Of a stretch of 12,696 bases of DNA, positions 5,991 to 12,694 are shown piece by piece (the stretch's first letter is position 1; each line of letters starts with the position of its first letter). Where the stretch lies: the NCBI GenBank assembly GCA_021777285.1, contig JAJYDR010000065.1:1-12696 (forward strand), read 5' to 3'. The stretch is from Actinomycetes bacterium (GTDB lineage: Bacteria > Actinomycetota > Acidimicrobiia > Acidimicrobiales > RAAP-2). The position numbers were made by a program, and so were the translations under genes. The notes under the pieces are model-generated. The model had not been told where the DNA came from. It saw only the letters and a list, made by a program, of their open reading frames with translations, and ran no database searches.

Positions 5991-8201
5991 GAAGGGCGCT
6001 GGCGGGCAGTAGACACCAGCGTTGAACTGCAGGGTGTTGAACTCGCCGCCCCAAGGCGGGCTCGCTAGGGTCTGCTCCTGGGTGGCGAGGACGGTGGTGG
6101 GGGTGCAGGTGCCATTGAAGGCGATGAAGCCGCGCACGTTCGCTCCGTTGGCCCCGGGAACTGGGACCGGCCCGCCGCCGCCGAAGGCCAGCGCGATGAA
6201 GACCGGCATCGGCTGGTTGACCAGGTTGTAGTTGCGGTACTCGGACTGGGTGGCGTACACGCCGGCCTTGAGCGAGGGGTCCACCGAGGCGATGCCCTTG
6301 ACCCAACCCGAGAGCATGGCGGTCCAGTACGTCGCGTAGAGGCGCATCGTCGCCGCGGAGCTTCCGCCCGGCGCGTCGAGGCCCGAGTGCGCGTCGGGAT
6401 ATCCCTCGGGGTCGAAGATCACCCAGTCAGGCTTGAGGCCCTCGCCGAGTCCCGCGTACTGGTCGATCTGGGTCGCGACCCAGGCCCCGGCGCTGAAGCC
6501 GTGGGTGTAGTACGTCGACGCGGCGATCGTCTCGCCCTTTAACGGTCCACTGATCGTCCAGTAGGACAACCAGGTCACGCGCTTGTGGCCGTTGTAGATG
6601 GACTGACCCATGAGATAGTCCGGCGAGGTGGCGACGCTCGAGCTGCCCGTCCAGCCCACCCACGGCGAGCCCATCGTGCCGAGCCCGCCGGTCTCACTGA
6701 GGATCGGCCAGCCGTCAAGGACGGCCTGGGTCCACTTGGAGCTCGGGATCGCGTAGACGCCCACGCCTTCGGGTGGCGGCGAGTTGATGCCGGCCGCGAA
6801 GAGCGCTACTCCCGTGGACGTGGCCAGACCGGTCACCGACGCCGCGACGGTGCGCGCGGCGTTGCCCGCGGTCACCGACACGTCAGTGTCGGACCAGGTG
6901 TTGAACCCGTTGGGACTCGAGAGGACGAACAGGTCGCCCCAGTTGGCCGCCGCGCCGGCGATCGCCACCTGGGTCGCGGTGGCCGAGACGAAGAGGGCAC
7001 CCGACAGCGGGGGCGAGCCCGGCGTCGCGGACGTCACGTTGACGACCGACCACGGCGAGGGGGGCAGGGTGGTCGTGGTGGTGGTGGTCGTGGTGGCCGC
7101 GGCCGAGCGCGTGAGAGCGCTCGAGGTCGAGGTCGAGGTCGAGGTCGCCGTGTACGGCGCCGTCGTGGTGGTCGTCGTCGGCACGCCCAGGGTGATGAGC
7201 GGGGTCGAATAGAGGATCACGCTGCCGTTGGGGCTGAGGGCCGTGATGTAGAGGTTGTAGGGGGTCGAGGTCGTGGCCAGAGGGCCGTTCACGCGCACGC
7301 TGTTGGTGGCCCGCGTAAGGTCCTGGGCGCTCCAGGCGCCGCTGCTCGGGCCTTGCGCGTAAAGCTCGAGGTGCCCGGCTGCGTTCGTGGTGGCGATCGC
7401 TGGCACGGCGGCGTCGACGACCACCGGGTCGCTCCTCGCGGCACCTGTGTGGGTGAGGGCGGACAGGTTGATCGGTGCCGAGTAGGCCGCGGGCATCGGA
7501 TCGCTCGGCACCCAGGTGAGTGTCATGGTCACGATGGCGTTGGTCACGGTTCGCACCGCCACCACGGCGCTAGTGCCCGAGACGGCGACGCCCGCGACGG
7601 AGTTGGCGACGCTGACGCCCATCAAGGACGAGAGGCTCGTCGCCACGATCGGCCGCCAGGACTGGTCGGAGTGCGTGTGCGGCCACAGCGCGCTGACGGG
7701 ATCGTTGGGGGTGAGCAGTTCGAGATTGCCGGTCGCGGTCACGTAGAGGACGTCAACGTTGCCCCAGGGGTCGAAGAACGGCACGGGGTCGGCCGCGGGG
7801 GCGTCGGCGTTGGTGCCAGCGCTCAGGTCGCTCCACTGGGTCGCGCCGGCAACGTTCTCGCTGTAGAGGGCCACATGGTTGCTCGCGGTGCGATAGGCGA
7901 CGACGCCTTCGGTGGGAGAGGAGATCGCGTGCGGTCCGCCGAGCATCCGCGAGTTGTTGATCGACGTGGTCAGGGCCTGGGCGCTCCAGGGGAGCTGGCC
8001 GCTGCCGCTGTTGACGAACTGATAGAGCGGCAGGCTCGCTGCGCGGGCACTGGACGCGCTCGCGCTCGGCGGCGACGTCGTGGTGGTTGATGTGGTCGTG
8101 GTCGTCGTCGTTGATGACGAGGTGGAGGAGGCTTGGGAGGTCACGCTCGGCACCGTGACGCCGACGAGCAGCACTGCCGCGACCAACACTCGTTTTAACA
8201 C
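5988..8201 (-). CDS. Large secreted protein: propeller-like repeats, Thr-rich linkers, possible glycoside-hydrolase-like C-terminus
   Basis: A 737-residue exported protein. A Sec signal peptide (LKRVLVAAVLLVGVTVPSVTSQA, 2-24) precedes a Thr/Ser linker (25-53). Residues 57-340 and 381-490 carry repeated strand-rich units that begin with W-S-x-x-[DAN]-[LV]-T (72-78, 290-296, 384-390), suggesting a beta-propeller or similar binding module. Two more Thr-rich linkers lie at 341-361 and 370-378. Residues about 495-737 form a separate domain with WVIFDPEGYPD (593-603), whose D597 and E599 recall the acidic pair at the end of a TIM-barrel strand in GH25-like or Rv2525c-like enzymes, and a closing segment with Cys732 that could pair with Cys699. 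The start is GTG 8201, with GAGGT (8211-8207) five bases upstream. It follows the S53 protease gene by 117 bp. The family call is tentative; export and modular layout are clear. Confidence 0.85.
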   Translation of the reverse strand: MLKRVLVAAVLLVGVTVPSVTSQASSTSSSTTTTTTTSTTTTSPPSASASSARAASLPLYQFVNSGSGQLPWSAQALTTSINNSRMLGGPHAISSPTEGVVAYRTASNHVALYSENVAGATQWSDLSAGTNADAPAADPVPFFDPWGNVDVLYVTATGNLELLTPNDPVSALWPHTHSDQSWRPIVATSLSSLMGVSVANSVAGVAVSGTSAVVAVRTVTNAIVTMTLTWVPSDPMPAAYSAPINLSALTHTGAARSDPVVVDAAVPAIATTNAAGHLELYAQGPSSGAWSAQDLTRATNSVRVNGPLATTSTPYNLYITALSPNGSVILYSTPLITLGVPTTTTTTAPYTATSTSTSTSSALTRSAAATTTTTTTTTLPPSPWSVVNVTSATPGSPPLSGALFVSATATQVAIAGAAANWGDLFVLSSPNGFNTWSDTDVSVTAGNAARTVAASVTGLATSTGVALFAAGINSPPPEGVGVYAIPSSKWTQAVLDGWPILSETGGLGTMGSPWVGWTGSSSVATSPDYLMGQSIYNGHKRVTWLSYWTISGPLKGETIAASTYYTHGFSAGAWVATQIDQYAGLGEGLKPDWVIFDPEGYPDAHSGLDAPGGSSAATMRLYATYWTAMLSGWVKGIASVDPSLKAGVYATQSEYRNYNLVNQPMPVFIALAFGGGGPVPVPGANGANVRGFIAFNGTCTPTTVLATQEQTLASPPWGGEFNTLQFNAGVYCPPAPF
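7123..7146. repeat. Hexanucleotide tandem repeat (GAGGTC)4
   Basis: Four exact copies of GAGGTC on the plus strand encode the alternating Thr-Ser stretch at residues about 353-360 of the secreted protein. The unit is two codons long, so copy-number change would lengthen or shorten the linker without a frameshift. Confidence 0.85.
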
Positions 8202-8206
8202 TTGCT

Positions 8207-8211
8207 ACCTC
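8207..8211 (-). promoter_or_regulatory. Ribosome binding site of the secreted-protein gene
   Basis: GAGGT on the minus strand, five bases before GTG 8201, fixes this start. With the permease, it is one of only two clear Shine-Dalgarno sites in the window. Confidence 0.6.
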
Positions 8212-8250
8212 GCTGCGGATCGCGCGCGCGTCGTAGAAACCGCACACTTA

Positions 8251-8256
8251 ACTCTA
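8251..8256 (-). promoter_or_regulatory. Candidate -10 box of the secreted-protein gene
   Basis: TAGAGT on the minus strand would start transcription near 8244, giving a leader of about 43 nt that carries the Shine-Dalgarno. The leader contains a (CG)5 run at 8221-8230. The -35 position falls in the loop of the hairpin at 8265-8288. Confidence 0.4.
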
Positions 8257-8264
8257 GGGGTGGT

Positions 8265-8288
8265 CGTCGCGCCACGTGGTGCGCGACG
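8265..8288 (-). terminator. GC-rich hairpin between the S53 and secreted-protein genes, terminator or operator
   Basis: Arms CGTCGCGC (8265-8272) and GCGCGACG (8281-8288) are perfect 8-bp reverse complements around an 8-base loop; the palindrome CCACGTGG (8272-8279) overlaps the loop. The hairpin sits 30 bp past the S53 stop codon. No U-run follows, which is common for terminators of GC-rich actinobacteria. It overlaps the expected -35 region of the next gene, so an operator is an alternative. Confidence 0.45.
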
Positions 8289-8318
8289 CCGTGGCCTAGG
8301 CAATCTCGCGCATTCTCA

Positions 8319-10616
8319 CTATCTGGTGGTCGCTGACGTCGGTTTGGACAGCGGACCGGCACCCGCGGGGGACAGCGCGCGCACCACGACGCGATAGGTT
8401 CTTGCACGCGCGAGGTGCGCGATGGTGATGGTAAGAGTCCTCGCCGAGAACGTCACCCACGTCGCACCGCCGTTGAGTGAGTACTGATACGACGTGACCT
8501 TCGTGCGCGAGGCTGGCGGCTTCACGTGAAGGCGCAGTGCGCCCGCGAGGGGCGCGATCGAGATCGATGGCGCACCAGGGCGCGAACTGATTGTGGCGTT
8601 GACGAAGTGCAGAGTCGTCGAGTACACCGTTCCGCCCTGGTAGTCCACCGTGAGAGTGACCGGACCGGGGCTCGTCGCAAAGACGCTGATACTCACCTTG
8701 CCGTTCGCGTCGGTCGTCACTGCGTAGTTCGCGTTGCCGGACTTGCTCCGCGAACCCTGGTCGTTGTCGATCAGGGCGAAGCCATTGGTCACGCTGGCCG
8801 ATACCGAGAGCATCGTGTTGGCGAGCGGTTGGCCGCTCGCGCTCGAGAGAGTGAGGTTCAAGGTGGGCTCCGTGCCGCCGACGACCGCGCGCGTAGCCGA
8901 GAGGACCGCGTTGGTCTTGATCGTCGCCGCGGTCGGCGGACACAGTTCGCTAAGGAACGTCGCGGGGTTCGGGCTGCCCAGACCCGAGGCCATGTCGTAG
9001 CCCGGACCCGCGCTATATCCTCCGACGCCGAAGATGTCATTCGAGCCGATGGTCACGTCGTTGAAGCCGGTGCTCGCCATCGCGTAGAGCGTGGGGTTGA
9101 GGAATCCCAGGCGACTCACGCCACAGGACTGCGCGCCGACCGCGGCGACCGCACTCATGAGAGGCGAGCCGATCGACGTGCCCCCGATCGATCCCCAACT
9201 GCCTGAGTAGTACTCGATGAAGCCCGAGTTGGGATCGGCCATCACCGACAGGTCGGGCACCAGGCGCATCGTCTGGGCGCTCGATATTCCCGGCGCGACC
9301 TGCCAGGACGGGCGCGACCACAGGGACGAGACCCCGCCGCCGCCGGCGCCACCGCTCGAGGACCCGCTGTTCCACACCTTCTCACTGAGCGGGTTGATGG
9401 AGCTGACCGTGAGGCCCCCCACACCGGTGACGAAGGGCTGACTGGCCGGATCGTCGACCGCCAGCGCGTTGGTGGTGATCCCCGTGCAGTCCGAGGATCC
9501 GTAGTCGCCGGCCGAGGCGAACATCGTCTGGCCCTGGGCGGCCATCTGCTCGAAGATGGCCTGCTCGGCCGAGGGGCTGCCCGAGGGGTCTCCCTCGCAC
9601 GTGCCCCAGGAGGTGGTCACGATCTGGGCGGTGTTGTCGTCGGCGATACGCGCGTAGGTGTCGGTTGGGCCGCTGCCCGAATTGGGCCCGGCGTAGACGG
9701 TGATCGTCGCGCCAGGCGCCAGTCCGGCGACCTCCTCGACGTCGAGCGTGGCCTCGTCGGCGCCGCCGCTCGAACCGCCGCCGTCGACGTTGACCGTCGT
9801 GATCGAGGGCGAGAGCGAGTAGCACGAGGCGTAGGCGGTGACGTCGGCAGAGTTATAAACGCCGAGCTCGTAGATGGCGATCGTCTGGCCCGCCCCGGTG
9901 TCGCCGCGCGCCCAGGCGTCGGCGAGCCCGTAGAGCTGGGCCTGCTGCTGGAGCGTGTAGCCCCCCAGGGCGTTGGGTGAATTGGTCGCCGTGCTACCGG
10001 CGGAGGGACACGTGCCCGGTGTGACGCGCGAGCTGGCGTTCGCGTGCAGCGTCGGGGCGCTCGCCGGGGCGACCGTCGAGAGGCCGGCCACGCCGGTGAC
10101 GAGACTCGCGACGCTCGATGGCAAGGTGGCAGTTCGAGCGAACTGAGCGGCGAGCACGCCGTCGCGACGCCGCACCGTCACAACCGGCGTCGCGAAGGCG
10201 CGTGCGATGTCGCGTGTTGTTCCACTGACGTGCAGGATCACCCTTCCCCGGCTCGGCGCGCCGACGTTGAGGCCGAAGCGCGCGAAGTAGGTGCGTAGTC
10301 GATCGATCGACGCGGTGCTCGCGCCGAAGCGCTGGGCGAACTGCGCGGTGGTGAGGAAGTGGTGATAGGTCGGTGAACCGACACGGTAGAGATCGGAGAG
10401 AAAGCTTGAGAGTGCGGTGTTGTCGCGTCGCGCGAGCACGAGGTCGAAGGACGTGCGCAGGGGTGCCGACACGACGACGTCGCCGCGCGGGATCGGTGAC
10501 GACGTCGCGACGACGAGGCGTGGTTCGAGGGCCCGAGCCGAGAGGGCGGGCAGGGTGGTGGCCCCGAGGGACACGACCGCAGCCACGAGGGCCAGCGCGC
10601 GAGGAGAACGCTTCAT
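8319..10616 (-). CDS. Secreted S53 (sedolisin/kumamolisin) serine-carboxyl protease precursor
   Basis: Exported endopeptidase of 765 residues, from a family that typically works at acid pH. A signal peptide covers about 1-29. The pro-kumamolisin activation domain follows (about 45-185, with YHHFLTTAQFAQRFG at 84-98). The catalytic domain (about 215-560) has Glu288 and Asp292 (ADEATLDVEE), oxyanion Asp371 (FASAGDYGSSD) and nucleophile Ser481 (GSIGGTSIGSPLMSA). A calcium site is indicated by FNDVTIGSND (518-527) and GPGYDMASGLGSPNP. All key residues are present, so it should be active after self-cleavage. The tail holds an Ig-like domain (about 565-675) and a fibronectin III domain (about 678-765), probably for substrate or surface binding. 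TAGTCT (10628-10623) lies 6 bases before ATG 10616 and there is no Shine-Dalgarno, so the mRNA is probably leaderless. Confidence 0.96.
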   Translation of the reverse strand: MKRSPRALALVAAVVSLGATTLPALSARALEPRLVVATSSPIPRGDVVVSAPLRTSFDLVLARRDNTALSSFLSDLYRVGSPTYHHFLTTAQFAQRFGASTASIDRLRTYFARFGLNVGAPSRGRVILHVSGTTRDIARAFATPVVTVRRRDGVLAAQFARTATLPSSVASLVTGVAGLSTVAPASAPTLHANASSRVTPGTCPSAGSTATNSPNALGGYTLQQQAQLYGLADAWARGDTGAGQTIAIYELGVYNSADVTAYASCYSLSPSITTVNVDGGGSSGGADEATLDVEEVAGLAPGATITVYAGPNSGSGPTDTYARIADDNTAQIVTTSWGTCEGDPSGSPSAEQAIFEQMAAQGQTMFASAGDYGSSDCTGITTNALAVDDPASQPFVTGVGGLTVSSINPLSEKVWNSGSSSGGAGGGGVSSLWSRPSWQVAPGISSAQTMRLVPDLSVMADPNSGFIEYYSGSWGSIGGTSIGSPLMSAVAAVGAQSCGVSRLGFLNPTLYAMASTGFNDVTIGSNDIFGVGGYSAGPGYDMASGLGSPNPATFLSELCPPTAATIKTNAVLSATRAVVGGTEPTLNLTLSSASGQPLANTMLSVSASVTNGFALIDNDQGSRSKSGNANYAVTTDANGKVSISVFATSPGPVTLTVDYQGGTVYSTTLHFVNATISSRPGAPSISIAPLAGALRLHVKPPASRTKVTSYQYSLNGGATWVTFSARTLTITIAHLARARTYRVVVRALSPAGAGPLSKPTSATTR

Positions 10617-10622
10617 TACGAC

Positions 10623-10628
10623 AGACTA
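10623..10628 (-). promoter_or_regulatory. Candidate -10 box of the S53 protease gene
   Basis: TAGTCT on the minus strand, 6 bases before ATG 10616, in the 57-bp gap after the DUF4395 gene. The same hexamer occurs before the DUF4395 gene itself at 11196-11191. No -35 match is visible. Confidence 0.45.
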
Positions 10629-10673
10629 CGAAATCATCACCGCGGGCGCGACGCGCCCCGTCGGGTTTGAGTT

Positions 10674-11183
10674 CTAGTTGTCCTTGACCGGGTAGCCGGC
10701 CGCCGCGTAGCGCGCTGAGAGGTCGCCGCATTCGGCGCAGATGGCCTCGGGCACCAGGCCGAAGCGGATCAGCCAGCCAAAGGCAGCGCAACCCAGGCAG
10801 AAACCCGCGAAGCCCTCGAGCCCCGCGGCGATGACGAGCGGCACGAGGAACCAACGCGCCACTGACCAGGAGACGCTGAGCCACGTGATCGTGCTCGCCA
10901 GTGTCAACACCGCTCCGATGCCCTGGGCGAAGCGCTTGGGCGGACCGGCGACGCTCTTGTGCCAGGCGCGCAGGCGCGGCGCGGCGACACGCGTCGCGAA
11001 CTGACCGAGCGGAGAGAGCGTGGGTCCGCTGGCGACGCGCGCGAGGAATCCATAGGTGAGCGGCACGAGGATCCAGGCCCAGTTCGTCGCCAGCGCCACG
11101 ACGCACATCGTGACGACCCCCAGGGCCACAGTGCGCGCGGCGGCGTCGTTGACAGGGTTGGGGAAGCGGAACAGTCGCGACAT
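10674..11183 (-). CDS. DUF4395-family membrane protein
   Basis: A 169-residue integral membrane protein with four hydrophobic spans (about 18-32, 33-50, 88-105, 110-138). The family signature is clear: FPNPVNDAAARTVALG (7-22), FLARVASGPTLSPLGQFATR (46-65), GPPKRFAQGIGA (80-91) and EGFAGFCLGCAAFGWL (123-138). Two CxxC motifs, Cys129/Cys132 in the membrane and Cys149/Cys152 in the C-terminal segment, suggest thiol-redox or metal chemistry. Members are often found beside thioredoxin-like or sulfurtransferase genes, but their function is not established. Here the neighbour 37 bp upstream is a TauE/SafE transporter on the same strand. TAGTCT (11196-11191) lies 7 bases before ATG 11183 with no Shine-Dalgarno, which suggests a leaderless transcript of its own. 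Confidence 0.93.
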   Translation of the reverse strand: MSRLFRFPNPVNDAAARTVALGVVTMCVVALATNWAWILVPLTYGFLARVASGPTLSPLGQFATRVAAPRLRAWHKSVAGPPKRFAQGIGAVLTLASTITWLSVSWSVARWFLVPLVIAAGLEGFAGFCLGCAAFGWLIRFGLVPEAICAECGDLSARYAAAGYPVKDN

Positions 11184-11190
11184 GAATTAA

Positions 11191-11207
11191 AGACTAGTGA
11201 AATAGTC
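11191..11207 (-). promoter_or_regulatory. -10 box of the DUF4395 gene within a small inverted repeat
   Basis: TAGTCT (11196-11191, minus) ends 7 bases before ATG 11183. It overlaps a dyad, GACTA (11192-11196) and TAGTC (11203-11207), with a 6-base loop. On the minus strand the dyad is followed by TTTAATT, so it could also act as a weak terminator for the transporter gene, though its stem is only 5 bp. Confidence 0.4.
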
Positions 11208-11220
11208 GGGAATTGTGCCC

Positions 11221-11994
11221 TCAGCCTGGGACCAGGAGTTTCACCGTGGTGACCAGGCCCGTGATAATGACCAGTGCGCGCACCCACGTCGCCGAGAGCC
11301 GGTCGACGAGCAGCGCGCCGATCCAGCCGCCCACCAGCGTTCCCCCGAGGAGGGGATAGAGCGCCTCGAGGGCGAGGTGGCCACGCACGATAAAGACGAG
11401 AGCCGCCGTTGCGCTGATCACGACGGAGAGCAGGCGGCGCAGCGTCTGAAGCTCGTGGATCTCCAGGGGCAGGGTGAGGGCGGTCACCGCGAGCAGCATG
11501 ATACCGAGTCCCGCGCCGAAGTAGCCGCCGTAGACGGCGATCAGCGTGACGCCCACGTAGAGGCCGGCGCGGCGAATGGGGTGGCGGTGGTCGACGTGGG
11601 CCAGGCGCGCCGTGAGATAGGGAGCCGCGGCGAAGAGCAACGTGGCCGCGCCAATCAGCCAGGGCACGACAGCCTCGAACGTGGTGGGCGCGCCCGTGAG
11701 GAGGGCCGCGCATCCCACCAGCGTGCCGGCGATGCTCAGGCCGATTAACGTGCGCGCGTGCTCGCGCTGGGCCTCGTACTCTCGCCGGAGGTTTCGCAAG
11801 CCCCCCGCGAAGCTCGGCACGATGCCCACGCTGGTCGTCATGTTGGCCGCGAGTGCTGGCACCCCCATCGCGAGCAGCGTAGGGAAGGTGATGAAGGTGC
11901 CGCCACCGGCGACGCCGTTCGAGATCCCGGCGGCCACTCCGGAGAGGAAGAAGATGCTGAGACGCCAACCCAGTGCGAGGGAGGCGACGATCAT
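11221..11994 (-). CDS. TauE/SafE (TSUP) family membrane transporter
   Basis: Multi-span inner-membrane transporter of 257 residues, a family moving sulfite, sulfoacetate or other anions across the membrane. The first repeat half has the signature GISNGVAGGGTFITFPTLLAMGV then NMTTSVGIVPSFAGGLRNLRRE (within about 23-71). The second half mirrors it with YGGYFGAGLGIMLLAV, as expected for the inverted-repeat TSUP fold. I chose ATG 11994 (MIVASLALGW) over GTG 12039 because TAGAGT (12007-12002) ends 7 bases upstream of it, the leaderless spacing seen at several neighbours, and because the extra 15 residues are charged and would overlap this promoter. It is divergent from the Nudix gene and upstream of DUF4395, with which it may share a role in sulfur metabolism. 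Substrate unknown. Confidence 0.92.
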   Translation of the reverse strand: MIVASLALGWRLSIFFLSGVAAGISNGVAGGGTFITFPTLLAMGVPALAANMTTSVGIVPSFAGGLRNLRREYEAQREHARTLIGLSIAGTLVGCAALLTGAPTTFEAVVPWLIGAATLLFAAAPYLTARLAHVDHRHPIRRAGLYVGVTLIAVYGGYFGAGLGIMLLAVTALTLPLEIHELQTLRRLLSVVISATAALVFIVRGHLALEALYPLLGGTLVGGWIGALLVDRLSATWVRALVIITGLVTTVKLLVPG

Positions 11995-12001
11995 TTTCAC
12001 T

Positions 12002-12007
12002 ACTCTA
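12002..12007 (-). promoter_or_regulatory. Candidate -10 box of the TauE/SafE gene
   Basis: TAGAGT on the minus strand, 7 bases before ATG 11994. It decides the start chosen for this gene. No -35 match is visible. Confidence 0.45.
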
Positions 12008-12064
12008 CGAACGTGGCTCTCGCGATCGCTTCCACCCATGACCGCGCTCCTCGCGGAGGCGACG

Positions 12065-12070
12065 TAGCGT
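12065..12070 (+). promoter_or_regulatory. Candidate -10 box of the Nudix gene
   Basis: TAGCGT on the plus strand, 7 bases before GTG 12078. It lies back to back with the -10 box of the transporter gene, 57 bp away. Confidence 0.45.
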
Positions 12071-12077
12071 CAAAGGC

Positions 12078-12542
12078 GTGTACCTCGTGAGCGGTGAGCT
12101 GATCGTCCCGCGCGATGCTCCCCAGGACCTGATTCGCGCGGCCGGTGGCATCGTGATGCGCGAGCACGTGGCGGGACGCATCGAGATCGCCTGCATCTAT
12201 CGCGAGTCGCGGGGTGACTGGACGTTCCCCAAGGGCAAGCTCGACCCCGGCGAGACCTTCGAAGAGGCCGCCCTGCGCGAAGTGCGCGAAGAGACGGGCA
12301 TGCACTGCTCGATCGTGCGCTTCGTGGGCACCACCAACTACACGCACCGCAAGGGTCGACCGAAGATCGTCGCGTACTACTTGATGCAGGTGGATCAGGG
12401 CGAGTTCTCCCCCAACGACGAGGTTGACGAGCTCGAGTGGCTGGCCCTAGAGACCGTCGCGAGTCATCTCACGTGGGACCGCGACCAGGAGCTCTTCGCC
12501 ATCGCCCTCTCCATGCCCGAGTTGCGCGCGCTGGCCTCCTAG
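12078..12542 (+). CDS. Nudix hydrolase (MutT/Ap4A-hydrolase type)
   Basis: Cytoplasmic Mg2+-dependent pyrophosphohydrolase of 154 residues, cleaving a nucleoside diphosphate linked to another group. The Nudix box at 53-75 is complete: Gly53, Glu59, then Arg67-Glu68, Glu71-Glu72, Gly74 and Met75, matching GX5EX7REUXEEXGU. The preceding WTFPKGKLDPGE and the later TNYTHRKGRPKIVAYYL are common in small actinobacterial Nudix enzymes that act on diadenosine polyphosphates or oxidised nucleotides, so those are the likeliest substrates, but this is inference. GTG 12078 has a leaderless -10 box at the expected distance; an in-frame GTG at 12087 is an alternative. The gene ends 58 bp before tRNA-Ser(GCU), and a small hairpin GCCGG/CCGGC (12544-12560) follows the stop. 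Confidence 0.94.
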   Translation: MYLVSGELIVPRDAPQDLIRAAGGIVMREHVAGRIEIACIYRESRGDWTFPKGKLDPGETFEEAALREVREETGMHCSIVRFVGTTNYTHRKGRPKIVAYYLMQVDQGEFSPNDEVDELEWLALETVASHLTWDRDQELFAIALSMPELRALAS

Positions 12543-12543
12543 A

Positions 12544-12560
12544 GCCGGTTTCGCGCCGGC
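12544..12560 (+). terminator. Weak hairpin after the Nudix gene
   Basis: GCCGG (12544-12548) and CCGGC (12556-12560) form a 5-bp stem with a 7-base loop directly after the stop codon. There is no U-run, so termination is uncertain. Confidence 0.25.
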
Positions 12561-12563
12561 ACG

Positions 12564-12590
12564 TTGCCGGGCGGGCGGGCCCGGTAAGAT
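12564..12590 (+). promoter_or_regulatory. Promoter of tRNA-Ser(GCU)
   Basis: TTGCCG (12564-12569), a 15-base spacer and TAAGAT (12585-12590) end 10 bases before the tRNA. The spacer is short for sigma-70, but TAAGAT is a good -10 and the position is right. Confidence 0.45.
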
Positions 12591-12600
12591 GGAGAGGCCT

Positions 12601-12694
12601 GGAGAGGTGGGTGAGTTCGGTTTAAACCACATTCCTGCTAAGAATGCGGCCTGTTAACGCGGGCCCGAGGGTTCAAATCCCTCCCTCTCCGCCA
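12601..12694 (+). tRNA. tRNA-Ser (anticodon GCU), CCA encoded
   Basis: Class II tRNA: acceptor stem GGAGAGG (12601-12607) with CCTCTCC (12684-12690), anticodon stem CATTC/GAATG with loop CTGCTAA (anticodon GCT at 12637-12639), a long variable arm GGCCTG/CGGGCC, T arm GAGGG-TTCAAAT-CCCTC, discriminator G (12691) and CCA at 12692-12694. The long arm and anticodon agree on serine, reading AGC/AGU. Unlike the UGA gene at 2108, CCA is encoded. A second GGAGAGG sits 10 bases upstream (12591), but only the 12601 copy leaves correct spacing to the D arm. Confidence 0.96.

Noticed and set aside
6585..8090. 501-codon open frame on the plus strand
   Set aside because: Antisense to the secreted-protein gene. 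Its product is Arg/Gly/Val-rich with no fold-like pattern, whereas the minus frame has a signal peptide, repeats and linkers. It is a by-product of high GC.
9994..11968. Two overlapping minus-strand frames of about 350-370 codons
   Set aside because: They cross the S53, DUF4395 and TauE/SafE genes in a shifted frame, and their products are Arg/Pro-rich with no recognisable domain.
11995..12039. 15-residue N-terminal extension of the TauE/SafE protein
   Set aside because: Charged residues before a membrane protein with its own leaderless -10 box at 12002-12007; the extension would span that box.
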